A stretch of 64,000 bases of DNA from Candidatus Jettenia sp. AMX2 (GCA_030583665.1 CP129469.1:1727043-1791042); one strand, 5' to 3'. Positions 8,203 to 17,754 are shown, counted from the first letter of the stretch. Notes: generated by a model from the letters alone, not told the origin. Numbers and translations are program-made.

Positions 8203-8958
8203 CTATTTATGGAAATACTCGTTACGCATGGATTGCAATAGTTTTGTGATAATCTCAAATCCCTCCGACAAGGAATGGAGGGTATCATCAAGTTCCTGCT
8301 GCCTGGCAATTGCATGCTCTGAGGCAAGGCCAAAATAGGTCTTTCCGAAATCAACATAATACCGGTTGTCTACAAGACTTTTTTTGTAGCTGAATTTATA
8401 GCCAAGATGCTCAGGAAACATGCCCGTAAAAAATAGGGTGTAATTGCCAATATGGCAATAAATATGAAACCTCCGGGTTGTATCTGAATGTTTTATCTCG
8501 CCAATCATGTCAACAAGGTACCGGTAATGCTTCTCTTCATCCTCCTTTATTTGATAAAACCGGGTTGTTTGTATAAAAAGAGACAGCATATTCGCCAGAT
8601 AGTTAGGAACATCCGTACTGCTGAGCAATTCTTTGACCCTTCTTTCATTCCAGGGATAGGTACGCCGTGTACTATTCAGTTCCCCGGTTATTTCTTCAAT
8701 AAATTGCCTGTCATCCTTTTTTCGCTTAAATATCCTTCTTACCAGGAAAATAAACAAAAGATACGGGGAAAACTGAAGGATTTTATCCCCTTCTGCCAAT
8801 ATCTTTTCAAAAACAAGGTCGCTGTCTACCATCTTGCCAATGATGTCGGTATCCCCTCTGATAAGGGTTGCTATCTTTTCGTAATCCTGCCTCGTGGTTA
8901 CATAATTTTCGATAAGAAACAACAGATCTTTGTCGGAGAGATTTTTAAGGTCGTGCAT
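8203..8958 (-). CDS. Uncharacterised protein between yqhA-like gene and thermonuclease
   Basis: A 251-residue soluble, mainly helical protein with no family I recognise. The ATG at 8958 is preferred because an AGGAG motif precedes it; a TTG two codons upstream is possible. The N-terminal 60 residues are acidic and helical. One hydrophobic stretch (FSPYLLFIFLVRRIF, about residues 63-77) could be a buried helix or a weak membrane contact. The middle is rich in Arg, Tyr and Glu (YPWNERRVKELL), and a repeated His/Tyr pattern (FHIYCHIGNYTLFF) sits near residue 165. It abuts both neighbours by 1-7 bp, so it is translated with a YqhA-like membrane protein and a secreted nuclease. Confidence 0.7.
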   Translation of the reverse strand: MHDLKNLSDKDLLFLIENYVTTRQDYEKIATLIRGDTDIIGKMVDSDLVFEKILAEGDKILQFSPYLLFIFLVRRIFKRKKDDRQFIEEITGELNSTRRTYPWNERRVKELLSSTDVPNYLANMLSLFIQTTRFYQIKEDEEKHYRYLVDMIGEIKHSDTTRRFHIYCHIGNYTLFFTGMFPEHLGYKFSYKKSLVDNRYYVDFGKTYFGLASEHAIARQQELDDTLHSLSEGFEIITKLLQSMRNEYFHK

Positions 8959-8965
8959 AGGCAAT

Positions 8966-9484
8966 TCACTCCTTTGTTTTTTCTTTTTTTATTATCAACC
9001 TTGAAAATAATGTAACTGCTGCAATAACAAGGGCTATTGCAAAACCAAAATATAAGGTTTCCTTGGGGTTTTCCCATGTCACAATCTTTTTAACAAAGGT
9101 CATCAGCAGTATTACCACAGAAGTAGCAATCAGTTTGTCTTTCAAATCATACAAGTCATGGATTGCGAACCATTCCGGATGGTCAGATGCCAGGCGGTCA
9201 TCAATAAACACCCTGTAGAGTCCTATCCCAAGCACATACATTACGACGGCAACCAGAAATGCATCCACCACAGCAATAAAACGCACAGAAACATCCATGA
9301 GCAGTTCTTCTCTGTGGACCAGGAAACCTACCAGCCCCGGTAAACCATTAACAAGATCCCACAAACCGGTAACGATCAGGAAACCGGATGCTAAAATTAT
9401 GCTAATAGAAGCGATGGCGATAAAAAATCTTCCTATTATGATAAGTAAGCGGTTAATGGTTCTTATAAGCGACAATTTCTCCAT
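8966..9484 (-). CDS. YqhA family (UPF0114) membrane protein
   Basis: A 172-residue integral membrane protein. Four hydrophobic segments are visible at about residues 15-38, 70-92, 113-130 and 143-164. Family-typical motifs are a short basic N-terminus, FIAVVDAFLVAVVMYVLGIG with the buried Asp in the second helix, and a conserved YDLKDKLIAT loop before helix three. It belongs to the UPF0114/YqhA family, whose biochemical role is not established. It is the first gene of a minus-strand operon with the uncharacterised protein and the thermonuclease, with 1-7 bp between genes. Confidence 0.82.
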   Translation of the reverse strand: MEKLSLIRTINRLLIIIGRFFIAIASISIILASGFLIVTGLWDLVNGLPGLVGFLVHREELLMDVSVRFIAVVDAFLVAVVMYVLGIGLYRVFIDDRLASDHPEWFAIHDLYDLKDKLIATSVVILLMTFVKKIVTWENPKETLYFGFAIALVIAAVTLFSRLIIKKEKTKE

Positions 9485-9499
9485 ATCTCACCTCCTCTG

Positions 9500-10060
9500 C
9501 CCTGCCAAGTCCCCCTTGGCAAAGGGGGAATTATGACTGCCAAGTTGAGTAGGGTGGGCACCGCCCACCAAAAAATAAACTTTTTCTTTAAAATCTGTGT
9601 AATCCGTTCTACTATCCACCAATTTCTTGTTTTTTGTGCTCGTTTTTCAAAATACATAACCGTAAGACATTTAACAGATATATCTTACGTAAAGTTTGGA
9701 GCATTGAGTATTTTTGTCATTTGAAATTGTTTCGAAATCCGAAATCCGCAATCAGAAATCCGAATTTGGCCGCACCAAGCCCGAAGGGGTGGCATGATGG
9801 TAAGATAATCGTGGGTTTTCTATGTCACCCCTTCGGGGTTAGAAATCTTTTGTATGACTTTTGCTATAATCATGACATCCCTTCGGGATTAGAAAACAAA
9901 AAATAAATCGTAATAGTTCATCGAAAAGGTGCAAAGAACGCATTTGAAATTGTTTCGAAATCCGAAATCCGCAATCAGAAATCCGAATTTGGTTGCGGCC
10001 AAAGGCCGCACCAAGCAATCTGTGGTTTCAGCAAAAAACCCTGACAGGGTTATTACTCAC
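9500..10060. repeat. Repeat-rich intergenic region with a family B element
   Basis: No gene is seen between 9485 and 10075. It contains a CCCCCTTGGCAAAGGGGG hairpin (9509-9527), half a family A repeat (9549-9575), two near-identical copies of a TTGAAATTGTTTCGAAATCC module (9721 and 9951) and one full family B element (9780-9897) with the hairpins ACCCCTTCGGGGT and ATCCCTTCGGGAT around GCTATAATCATGAC. Further B copies are at 18171-18290, 48281-48352 and 57521-57591. Confidence 0.8.
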
Positions 10061-10075
10061 TTTGCAATAGTGTGA

Positions 10076-10792
10076 TTATAGATGATATCCCCGCCTTGTG
10101 ACCATATAATTATGATAAAGAAACGTTGTAGAATTACCAATAAGAATAATCGTTGTCATATCGATTGGGCAAGTGGTCATTTTACCGAGCGTTGTGATAA
10201 CAACAGACTCACCTTCCCTGCTTACATTTTTCACGATGCCCACCGGCGTATCAGGCGATTTGTACCTGAGGATAATTTCGGCTGTTTTTTCAATCTGCCA
10301 ATCCCTTTGTGAGCTTTTTGGATTGTATATCACGATAACAAAATCGCCCCTGGCAGCGCATATTATACGTTTTTTGATCGTTTCCCATGGGGTGAGCAAG
10401 TCACTCAGGCTAATAACCACGTAATCGTGCATTAATGGCGCACCCAAAACAGCGGCGGCAGCATTTGCAGACGGAATGCCCGGTATAATTTCAACCGGTA
10501 AATGCTTATCCTGTTTATCTGCCAGTTCAAGTACCAGACCTGCCATGCCGTAAACCCCCGGATCACCGCTACTGATAATACTCACCGTCTTCCCGGCCAA
10601 TGCTTCTGAAATCGCTAATTCTGCCCGCTCTGTCTCCCTGCGCATGGCAGAGGCAATGATATGTTTATCTGGAACAACATCCTTTATCAGATCTGTATAA
10701 AGCCTGTATCCGATTATTATTTCTGAACCTCTTAATGCATCCAGCGCCCTTTGACTCATCTCATGCGATGATCCGGGCCCGATACCTACCAC
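10076..10792 (-). CDS. cbiH: Cobalt-precorrin-3B C17-methyltransferase (CbiH/CobJ)
   Basis: A 238-residue SAM-dependent methyltransferase of the tetrapyrrole methylase fold. It methylates C17 and contracts the ring of (cobalt-)precorrin-3B in cobalamin synthesis. Visible motifs are the N-terminal VGIGPGSSHEMS, the P-loop-like ISSGDPGVYGMAGL, the substrate-binding VEIIPGIPSANAAAAVLGAPL and the VIVIYNPKSSQR segment diagnostic for CbiH/CobJ. The best start is a GTG at 10792, which overlaps the end of cbiG by 7 bp and implies translational coupling. Only two cobalamin genes are present here; the others must lie elsewhere. Confidence 0.92.
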   Translation of the reverse strand: MVGIGPGSSHEMSQRALDALRGSEIIIGYRLYTDLIKDVVPDKHIIASAMRRETERAELAISEALAGKTVSIISSGDPGVYGMAGLVLELADKQDKHLPVEIIPGIPSANAAAAVLGAPLMHDYVVISLSDLLTPWETIKKRIICAARGDFVIVIYNPKSSQRDWQIEKTAEIILRYKSPDTPVGIVKNVSREGESVVITTLGKMTTCPIDMTTIILIGNSTTFLYHNYMVTRRGYHL

Positions 10793-11598
10793 ATAAAGTT
10801 TTCCCGGGCTATGGCTATTGTTACCCCGGGATATTTCTGTTTTGTCAGAATTAATTGTGTCTTCCTCCCTGCAATAAGTGCAGCGGGTTCACACACCCCC
10901 CACACCCCTATTTTTTCCTTTACAAAATCCGATTTACTATGCTCTTTCACGCACGCCGCAATTTCCGGTGTAGCAACCACCCTTAAGGGGATATCCAACT
11001 CACGTACTGCCTGTAATAAACCGGGTTCCTGTGATTTCACATCAATCGTTGAAATGAGCCGAACCTGCTCAGTCCTGAGGCCAATCCTTCCAAGCGCATC
11101 GTTTATTGCATTCTTAACCGCTCCGGAAGTTACCCCCTTTTTACAACCAATACCAACAATAATATCCTTCTGCGCTTCAGTCCCTGTGGTAATTACCGCA
11201 TCTGTATGCAAAACAGCGGCAACCCGGCAGGCCAGCGCATTGGCTCCGCCTTCATGACCGGAAAGCAGGCTGATAACAAACCGGCCTGCATCATCTGTCA
11301 CGATCACGGCAGGATCCGAATATTTGTCCTTTATATAAGGTGCGATAACCCTTACCACAATTCCCACGGCCATAACAAATATAAGATTATCAAACTGTTT
11401 GAAAACCTGTTTTATCAATTGCGACAATGGTTCTGAAAAAAACGTGAGATTGCATGCAGGCGCATCGTTCTCTGAAAGAGAACCGGTTTTCACACCTTCC
11501 CTGAAAACATAAACGAAAGGAGCAACCTCAAGTCCCTTTTCTATTCTCAGCGCTGTTTTTAACCCTTTTTCTGTTAAGGTAATGATAGCAGTACTCAA
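10786..11598 (-). CDS. cbiG: Cobalt-precorrin-5A hydrolase (CbiG)
   Basis: A 270-residue CbiG protein, which opens the delta-lactone of cobalt-precorrin-5A and releases acetaldehyde. The N-terminal domain contains FVMAVGIVVRVIAPYIKDK and DPAVIVTDDAGRFVISLLSGHEGGAN, the family signature. The C-terminal domain starts at about residue 145 (DIIVGIGCKKGVTSGAV) and ends with ATPEIAACV and VCEPAALIAG. The predicted start is TTG at 11598, 15 bp after the stop of dnaJ, with only a weak ribosome site. The gene overlaps cbiH and together they form an operon tail behind dnaJ. Confidence 0.92.
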   Translation of the reverse strand: MSTAIITLTEKGLKTALRIEKGLEVAPFVYVFREGVKTGSLSENDAPACNLTFFSEPLSQLIKQVFKQFDNLIFVMAVGIVVRVIAPYIKDKYSDPAVIVTDDAGRFVISLLSGHEGGANALACRVAAVLHTDAVITTGTEAQKDIIVGIGCKKGVTSGAVKNAINDALGRIGLRTEQVRLISTIDVKSQEPGLLQAVRELDIPLRVVATPEIAACVKEHSKSDFVKEKIGVWGVCEPAALIAGRKTQLILTKQKYPGVTIAIARENFMW

Positions 11599-11613
11599 AA
11601 ACTTCCCCGGTTT

Positions 11614-12723
11614 CTATTTTTTCTTTTCGATTGCATCAAATTCTTCAAGCAATTCCCTTTGACGCTTCGTTAAATATTTTGGAATATTTATAAAGACCCG
11701 TACATATTGATCACCGTATCCATGACTCCTGAGATAGGGCATGCCACACCCCCGTAACCGGAATAACGAACCATTTTGAGTACCGGGAGGAATTTTCATC
11801 ATGGCAGTGCCGTCCAAAGTCGGAACTTCAACCTTTGTGCCAAGGGCAGCCTCCGTCAATGATATGGTCTTCTCCAGATAAATATCCCCGCCTTGTCTGT
11901 GAAAGACCGGATGAGGTTTTATACGAATAATAACATACAGGTCTTCCTTTAATCTTCCGTTGGTTTTATCGGCCTTTACCTTTAAGGTTGTTCCGTCATC
12001 CACCCCTGCCGGTATCTTTAAGTTAATTTTATCGAGTTTTTGCACCTCACCGCTTCCATGGCACATCGGACACAGATGTTCAATAATTTTTCCGCGGCCT
12101 TTGCAAACAGGACAGGCGCCGATTCTGATAATCCTGCCAAACCCCTGCAAGAGATCCTGCTTCACCTCTCCCCTGCCACTGCAATGAGTACAGGTCTTCG
12201 GGGTTGTACCTTTAGCAGCGCCTGTTCCTCTGCATTCCGCGCATTGTTCCATATGGGGAATCGGGACTTCGGTGCTGATGCCCCGGTAGGCCTGTTCCAG
12301 TGTGATTTCAACCTGGACCTGCCTGGCCTCTCTCTCCGGTTGCTCAAAGCCTTCTCTCCGGCGTCCGAAAAAATCACTAAAAATGCTTCCTTTTCCAAAG
12401 AAGTCTGAGAAGATATCATGCCCAAAAATATCCTCTAAATCACTTACATGGCTAAAATCGCGCCAGGTAAAACCTTCTTTACCGAAATCAGGCGCAACAC
12501 CGGCGTGCCCGTATTGATCATACCGTGTGCGTTTGTCGTCATCAACCAGCACCTCATATGCCTCCGATACCTCTTTGAATTTTTCTTCTGCCAGTTTCGG
12601 ATTCTCCTTGTTAAGGTCCGGATGAAATTTTTTTGCCAAATTACGGTAAGCGGCCTTAATCTCATCTTTGGTCGCATTTCTGCCTACTCCCAGTATTTCA
12701 TAATAATCTTTTTTGTCCGGCAT
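11614..12723 (-). CDS. dnaJ: Type I DnaJ/Hsp40 co-chaperone
   Basis: A 369-residue co-chaperone that stimulates DnaK ATPase. The J domain is residues 4-70 with HPD in [11 protein letters not shown]. The usual Gly/Phe-rich linker is short and replaced by an acidic, Phe-containing stretch ([14 protein letters not shown]). Four zinc-binding repeats follow between about residues 160 and 225: [24 protein letters not shown] and CPMCHGSG. C-terminal substrate domains start at [13 protein letters not shown]. The protein ends in a charged [10 protein letters not shown] tail. It heads a cluster with cbiG and cbiH, an unusual pairing with no clear functional link. No heat-shock (CIRCE) element is evident upstream. 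Confidence 0.93.
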   Translation of the reverse strand: MPDKKDYYEILGVGRNATKDEIKAAYRNLAKKFHPDLNKENPKLAEEKFKEVSEAYEVLVDDDKRTRYDQYGHAGVAPDFGKEGFTWRDFSHVSDLEDIFGHDIFSDFFGKGSIFSDFFGRRREGFEQPEREARQVQVEITLEQAYRGISTEVPIPHMEQCAECRGTGAAKGTTPKTCTHCSGRGEVKQDLLQGFGRIIRIGACPVCKGRGKIIEHLCPMCHGSGEVQKLDKINLKIPAGVDDGTTLKVKADKTNGRLKEDLYVIIRIKPHPVFHRQGGDIYLEKTISLTEAALGTKVEVPTLDGTAMMKIPPGTQNGSLFRLRGCGMPYLRSHGYGDQYVRVFINIPKYLTKRQRELLEEFDAIEKKK

Positions 12724-13625
12724 GGGATATACACCAAAATTGCAGAATGATTATCAGTTTTTTGGATAATTTTAGTTTTTTAAAAAATTTGCGATTGCTT
12801 CATAGCGGAGTTTACACGGAATAAAAACGAATGTGCTCCCCGCAATGGCGTTATTCCGTTTTACAACATGTAGGGCAGGCACTGCCTGCCAATTACCGCT
12901 TCGCTTGTTTATGGCATTTATTTTTTGGTGGGCGGTGCCCACCCTACTCCAATGTTTTTCCATCCCTTTACGTACTGGATTACCGGTATTCATGTTTTCA
13001 TACTATTATATACCTTTGCCAAAAAGTTCCAAACACAAAATATCGGAAACGTTTCTGTTCCTTGAACACTCGAACCGCTTGAACTATTTATCATAATATT
13101 TGATTGAATCTCACGAGAAAATCTCACCACGAACGGTATGAAAGGATTGGTGTGTTGTTGGAGGTAGCGAATAGAATTGTAAACGGACTACACGATGTCA
13201 AGGTCTAAGATTTCAGGCATTATTTATGATGTTAAGGATAGTAATAACCCTGACAGGGTTGAGAACCCTGTCAGGGTTTTTGGCAGTCATAATCCCCCCT
13301 TTGTTAAGGGGACTTGTACTGAAACCACAGATTACACAGATTTTAAAGAAAAGGTAATTGCGCTGAATAGTACAACGTTTCATAAAAACCTATACAAAAA
13401 CGAATGTCATTGCGAGGAGTGGAACGACGAAGCAAACCCTTGTTCTATAAAGCCTTATGATTGCTTCGCTGTCGCTCGCAATAACAATAACATTATGTAA
13501 ACATATTTGTAGAACGATACAATAGATACGTAATTTCAATGTAGTGCAGGCACTGCCTGCCAATTAATGTTACTAATTACCGCTTTGTACCTGTATGGCA
13601 TTTATTTTTTGCCACCCTACTCCAA
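12724..13625. repeat. 900-bp repeat-packed intergenic region
   Basis: No gene can be supported here. Contents are a family A copy (12870-12947), the composite CCTGACAGG block (13198-13320), a family E module (13320-13365), a family D block with inverted halves (13403-13490) and a decayed A copy (13541-13620). Several open frames of 70-100 codons cross these repeats, but they follow repeat sequence and differ between copies. Confidence 0.75.
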
Positions 13626-14276
13626 CTACACGACTCGGACATATATATCGCGGGCAATGGCATTATCGATTGCAATTTGTGTCTCACCCATCTGAATCAC
13701 GTACGTCGGCTGCCTTTGATGGAGACGGATCTGAACGCCCGGCAACAAACCCATCGATGAGAGCTTGTCCAGACGCTGATGATATTTTGTCACGATGTAA
13801 GATATCTTCGCTGTGTCGCCGGGCCTTAAGTCTGTGAGTAGCATTACCACAGGCCTTATTTCCTTATTTGCTTTTTCACAACAATCACCGGGCGGAATGG
13901 CTTTCCCATGCGGACAGCTTACCGGATGACCCAACAGGGTACAGATACTTGTCGTGACTTCCTCATCGAGAAAATGCTCAAATTTACATGCATTGGAATC
14001 CAGGGTATCCTCTTTTATTTCCAGAACGTCTTTTAGCAGTCTCTCCGCAAGCCGGTGCCTCCTGATAATTAATTGTGCATCTTTCTTGCCTTTTTTTGTA
14101 AACTCGACTTTTTTGCCCGTTATTTTTATATAATCCCTCTGCATCAGGGTTTTTATCTGTTGCTCTGCTTCCGGCAGATCTATTCTTTTCAGCAATACAT
14201 CTTTGTCAACACTGCTGTTCTCTTCCCCGATTGTCCATATTAACTCCAGAACTTCTTCCAGGCTCGCTTCAACCAT
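13626..14276 (-). CDS. DtxR/MntR-family metal-responsive repressor with FeoA-like domain
   Basis: A 216-residue transcription regulator of the DtxR family. It has an N-terminal winged helix (EASLEEVLELIWTI to VEFTKKGKKDAQLIIRRHRLAERLL), a dimer/metal-binding part with ACKFEHFLDEEVTTSICTLLGHPVSCPHGKAIP, which supplies the Cys, His and Glu ligands, and a C-terminal SH3/FeoA-like domain (LTDLRPGDTAKISYIVT to IAIDNAIARDIYV). Such proteins sense Fe2+ or Mn2+ and repress uptake genes. The ATG at 14276 follows the upstream stop by 2 bp. Co-transcription with feoB suggests autoregulation of iron uptake, with the FeoA-like domain possibly standing in for a separate FeoA. Confidence 0.88.
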   Translation of the reverse strand: MVEASLEEVLELIWTIGEENSSVDKDVLLKRIDLPEAEQQIKTLMQRDYIKITGKKVEFTKKGKKDAQLIIRRHRLAERLLKDVLEIKEDTLDSNACKFEHFLDEEVTTSICTLLGHPVSCPHGKAIPPGDCCEKANKEIRPVVMLLTDLRPGDTAKISYIVTKYHQRLDKLSSMGLLPGVQIRLHQRQPTYVIQMGETQIAIDNAIARDIYVRVV

Positions 14277-14278
14277 AG

Positions 14279-14686
14279 TCAGTGTTCTCCCCTCTCTATT
14301 GATTCTATTGTAAAAAGGTACTGTGGCCTTTTCATCCATATGATACACAAAGCGATTGCCACTGCGATAATGCCACCGGCCATGGTACTATTCCTGCTAA
14401 ACACGCCGGACGACAGAAACTTGCCTATCGCCTCTGCCAGTATCATACCCAGCACGAAGGCAATTACAATAAACAATATTTTATTCCTGATAAACCAATT
14501 CTTATTGGTCTTCAGGATAACCTCCTGTCCAATCATGATCCCCGGTACAGAAGCTACCAGTATGCTGTCCCCCGTATCCGCCTTCTTTGGGCAGGCGGAA
14601 CAACTTTCGCATCCTTTTGTTTCCCTGATAATACACACCCCGGCAACATTGCCGGAAACCGCTGTTACCTTACCCCGTATTTTCAT
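14279..14686 (-). CDS. RseC/SoxR-reducing-system-like membrane protein
   Basis: A 135-residue protein (from the ATG at 14686) of the RseC family. The N-terminal soluble part has GKVTAVSGNVAGV, then a cysteine cluster GCESCSACPKK that could bind a metal or an iron-sulfur cluster, then the beta segment VPGIMIGQEVILKT. Two membrane helices follow: KILFIVIAFVLGMILAEAIG and MAGGIIAVAIALCIIW. In proteobacteria RseC takes part in the membrane complex that reduces SoxR. Here it sits between feoB (24-bp gap) and a DtxR-type regulator (2-bp gap), so a role in redox handling of iron is inferred, not shown. Confidence 0.78.
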   Translation of the reverse strand: MKIRGKVTAVSGNVAGVCIIRETKGCESCSACPKKADTGDSILVASVPGIMIGQEVILKTNKNWFIRNKILFIVIAFVLGMILAEAIGKFLSSGVFSRNSTMAGGIIAVAIALCIIWMKRPQYLFTIESIERGEH

Positions 14687-14710
14687 TCGTTCGATAAACA
14701 CCAAAGGCGA

Positions 14711-16978
14711 TTAAAACTGTTGTAATACAATCCTCAAAATACCACCGATAAGGATAGAGTAGGGTAATATAAACGCAAACATAAGAAACGCATTTTTTAT
14801 CCCCCTTTCCTTGATCATCACGAAGAAATTGGCAAGACACGGAATAAATAACGTAATAACAACAAGCGCAACCAGTAACTGGTTGGGGTCTATTCCTTCA
14901 CCCCCTGTTTGCTGTTCAAGCGTGTCAAAGATACGCACGGCGCCGTAGTCCCTTCGCAGAAATCCCAGGATAAAGCCATGCGTTGTTTCAGGGGGCAGCC
15001 CCAGAAAATTTTTCGTAACCGGAGCGCCTATTCTTTCAACAAAGGTCAACACTCCCAGCTTTGCCGCTACAAATAAGGCCAGGGTACCAATAAGAAACAA
15101 GGGAACGGCTTCTTTTAAGAACCAGTGAACCCGGTAAAGTGTTTTAATGAAGATATTGGATAACTTTGGTCTCCGGAACGGAGGAATTTCCATTATAAAA
15201 TCTGAAGGCTCACCGGGCAGGATTTTGGACGACAGATACCCGACAAAAAGAAGTTGTGTAAAAATGATGAATACATAAATGGCAAAATATATCCCTGAAA
15301 TACTGCCGAGTATGCCTGCAATAACACCCAGTTGCGCTGAACAGGGAATGGCTAATGCCAGGAGCAGGGTGGCAATAATCCGTTCTTTTTTTGTATTAAG
15401 AATACGGGTTGTTAAGGTTGCCATCGTATCACAGCCCAGTCCCAACACCATAGGTAAAATAGCCTTCCCGTTTAACCCTATGCGTTTAAATATCTTGTCA
15501 ACCATAACGGCAAGGCGTGGAAGGTAACCACTGTCTTCCATAATACCAAATGCCAGGAAGAAGAATCCCACTATGGGAAAAACAATGGCAATTGCATAGG
15601 TAAGGCCTACCTGTATCAATCCATACTGGCTGTCAAAAAGCAATTCAAATATAATATTATCCCTGCTTACAATCTTTTGGGCAAATGACCCAAGGTAATA
15701 ATTAAACCCCTGGAAACCTATGTGGGCAAACGTATACGATTTGTCAAGAAAAGGAAGAGAAAAAGAGATGTCAAAGCCACCCGATGGAATTAAAGAGTTG
15801 CCAAATATCTTTTCCTCAAAGAAATCAACGCACGTTCCTGCCCCAAACTCTCCTACCAGCTTGTAAACAAGCCACAAAATAATAATCAATACAGGAAAGG
15901 CAGCAATGGGGTGCATAGTAATACTTCCCAATACCTCTGAAACAGTACTTTTTGATTTACGGTCCCGCAGATGTATGTATAATGAATAACAAATAGCTGA
16001 TATGCCGCCTGCGCTCACTGGCAAGACAAAATTTAGTGTATCACCCGTCGGAAATCTCGAAGAGATCAGATACAGTAACAGTTCGGTGAGTTTGTATCCT
16101 ATAAAAAAAGATACCGCTGGTACAAGAAGGCAAAAAAACACCCCTCTGACAAATGGATGGGATTCTTTCCTTTTTGTACCGGACACGGAGACCTTTTTAA
16201 TTAACGCATCTACAAAATTTGCCCGCCTTATACTAATCTCATAGCTTAACGGATTGCTGAAATGTCTTTGAACATCTTTCCGGACATACTGAATGTCTTC
16301 GAGTACCTTATCCGGGAGTTTCCCCCTCAAATCGTCTTCCAGCGCCTCATCGCCTGACAAGAGCATAATGGCCAATGCCCTTTTATTTACGGGGATATCG
16401 ATCTCCAGCATCTGCTGTATCCTGTTGATACCTTCCTCAATAAAAACGCCATAATTGACAGAAAGCTCAGGTGTTTTCGCTGACAGTACCGAGTTAAGCA
16501 GGGTATTTGTCCCTACCTTGTGCGTAGCTATTGTTTTTATAACAGGAACATTTACTATTTTTTGTAACATCGTTACATCGATATTCATCCCCCTGTCCAT
16601 GAGTTCATCCCACATGTTCAGTACCATTACTACCGGTAATCCCATTTCTGCCAGTTGGGTACTGATCATCAGACCGCGGCGGAGATTCTTTGCATCTATC
16701 ACCTGGATTACCCGTTTTTCATAATCCTCAAGGAGCATATCCCGTGCAACACGCTCGTCCTCTGAAAGGGGAATCAGGCTATTCGCACCCGGTGTATCTA
16801 CAATTTCGATAGCACCAGTAAGTCCCTTGCTAATACCCCTTGAAACCTCCACGGTTGTTCCGGGATAATTGGAAACGGTTACATATTTGCCCGTCAACAG
16901 GCCGAAAATCACACTCTTTCCGACATTTGGATTTCCCACCAATGCTATTTTATAACTGCTTACTGCGGCATCATGCAT
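14711..16978 (-). CDS. feoB: Ferrous iron transporter FeoB
   Basis: A 755-residue GTPase-permease for Fe2+ uptake across the inner membrane. The N-terminal G domain has G1 GNPNVGKS at residues 15-22, G2/G3 around NYPGTTVEVS and VDTPGANSLIP, and G4 NMWDE. The guanine-dissociation-inhibitor-like domain spans about residues 175-270. The membrane domain has two Gate motifs: LPMVLGLGCDTMATLTTRILNTKKER with the conserved Cys, and GFILGFLRRDYGAVRIFD. The first gate region is followed by ALAIPCSAQLGVIAG. The length is normal. No free-standing FeoA is adjacent; the downstream DtxR gene ends in a FeoA-like domain. The operon order is feoB, RseC-like, regulator. Confidence 0.96.
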   Translation of the reverse strand: MHDAAVSSYKIALVGNPNVGKSVIFGLLTGKYVTVSNYPGTTVEVSRGISKGLTGAIEIVDTPGANSLIPLSEDERVARDMLLEDYEKRVIQVIDAKNLRRGLMISTQLAEMGLPVVMVLNMWDELMDRGMNIDVTMLQKIVNVPVIKTIATHKVGTNTLLNSVLSAKTPELSVNYGVFIEEGINRIQQMLEIDIPVNKRALAIMLLSGDEALEDDLRGKLPDKVLEDIQYVRKDVQRHFSNPLSYEISIRRANFVDALIKKVSVSGTKRKESHPFVRGVFFCLLVPAVSFFIGYKLTELLLYLISSRFPTGDTLNFVLPVSAGGISAICYSLYIHLRDRKSKSTVSEVLGSITMHPIAAFPVLIIILWLVYKLVGEFGAGTCVDFFEEKIFGNSLIPSGGFDISFSLPFLDKSYTFAHIGFQGFNYYLGSFAQKIVSRDNIIFELLFDSQYGLIQVGLTYAIAIVFPIVGFFFLAFGIMEDSGYLPRLAVMVDKIFKRIGLNGKAILPMVLGLGCDTMATLTTRILNTKKERIIATLLLALAIPCSAQLGVIAGILGSISGIYFAIYVFIIFTQLLFVGYLSSKILPGEPSDFIMEIPPFRRPKLSNIFIKTLYRVHWFLKEAVPLFLIGTLALFVAAKLGVLTFVERIGAPVTKNFLGLPPETTHGFILGFLRRDYGAVRIFDTLEQQTGGEGIDPNQLLVALVVITLFIPCLANFFVMIKERGIKNAFLMFAFILPYSILIGGILRIVLQQF

Positions 16979-16994
16979 TTATTTGACCTTATCT

Positions 16995-17130
16995 TGTAAC
17001 TATTCAGCTCAATGATCTTCGGCCAAGCCCTTAACAAAGGGGGATTTAGGGGGGGGTGTAATAAAACATTAAAATTAAACAACCCCCTACCCCCCTTTAA
17101 TAAGGGGAATATGGTAAATTTTGCTGAATA
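16995..17130. repeat. About 130-bp repeat, inverted copy at 45840-45975
   Basis: The segment between feoB and the next gene is a near copy, in opposite orientation, of 45840-45975. Both contain an ACTATTCAGC edge, two G/C-tract blocks of the CCCCCTTTATTAAGGGG type flanking TTAATTTTAATGCTTTATTA-like AT-rich DNA, and a second CTATTCAGC edge. The near-palindromic layout suggests a MITE-like element. Confidence 0.65.
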
Positions 17131-17228
17131 GATACTTTAACCCTTTGTATTAAAAATACCAATCGTTGTTGAAACTTAGTCTCAATATATTAATTATAAA
17201 TATTTTACTACCCAAGTCAAAATATTTC

Positions 17229-17642
17229 TTATGCTAATGGTTGCTTCATGGTTGCGAGTTGTGTAAGAAACGGCTGATACTCCCATTGAACAGAATATTT
17301 CATACTTAACTCCCTGATCATACGATAGTATTTCTCATATATTTCAGAAGTTATTTCTTTATAGGAATGATTACAATAAAAAACCCTGCATCCCAGGGTC
17401 CGATATTCCCTTATGCTGCATTGATTATTTTTCAGGAAAGGACAAATATTATCTGAAATTGTAAAATCCGGTATTTTCTTATGCTGCTTAATATAAGCAA
17501 CTTCTATATTACTTGCGTAAAGGATATGGTCAAACGTAGTAAAATTACAGCATGTCCCGCATCTGTTGCAGACCTGGTCTAACGATGTTAATTCTTTTTC
17601 TAATTGATTATAAATGGTTATCAATTCTGAATAAATATCCAT
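17229..17642 (-). CDS. YkgJ-type cysteine-cluster protein
   Basis: A 137-residue small cytoplasmic protein with the Cys pattern of the YkgJ/CxxCxxCC family: VCNRCGTCCNFTTFD near the N-terminus, then CPFLKNNQCSIREYRTLGCRVFYC. The eight cysteines probably coordinate zinc or an iron-sulfur cluster. The ATG at 17642 is chosen because the upstream extension to 17711 is basic and lacks family similarity. The biochemical role of the family is unknown. A second family member is at 18640-19077. Confidence 0.8.
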   Translation of the reverse strand: MDIYSELITIYNQLEKELTSLDQVCNRCGTCCNFTTFDHILYASNIEVAYIKQHKKIPDFTISDNICPFLKNNQCSIREYRTLGCRVFYCNHSYKEITSEIYEKYYRMIRELSMKYSVQWEYQPFLTQLATMKQPLA

Positions 17643-17754
17643 ACTGTTAACGTGAGTTTTTAAGGTTTTAAAATTCAATTTTATAACCCTTACTTTTCTA
17701 TAACTTACCAAACAAGACCACTTAACACCTCAAAGGACATGAAGAGAAAAATAC

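Noticed and set aside
12833-13500. Several 80-100-residue frames in the dnaJ-DtxR gap
   Set aside because: They are translations of interspersed repeats and are not conserved between repeat copies.
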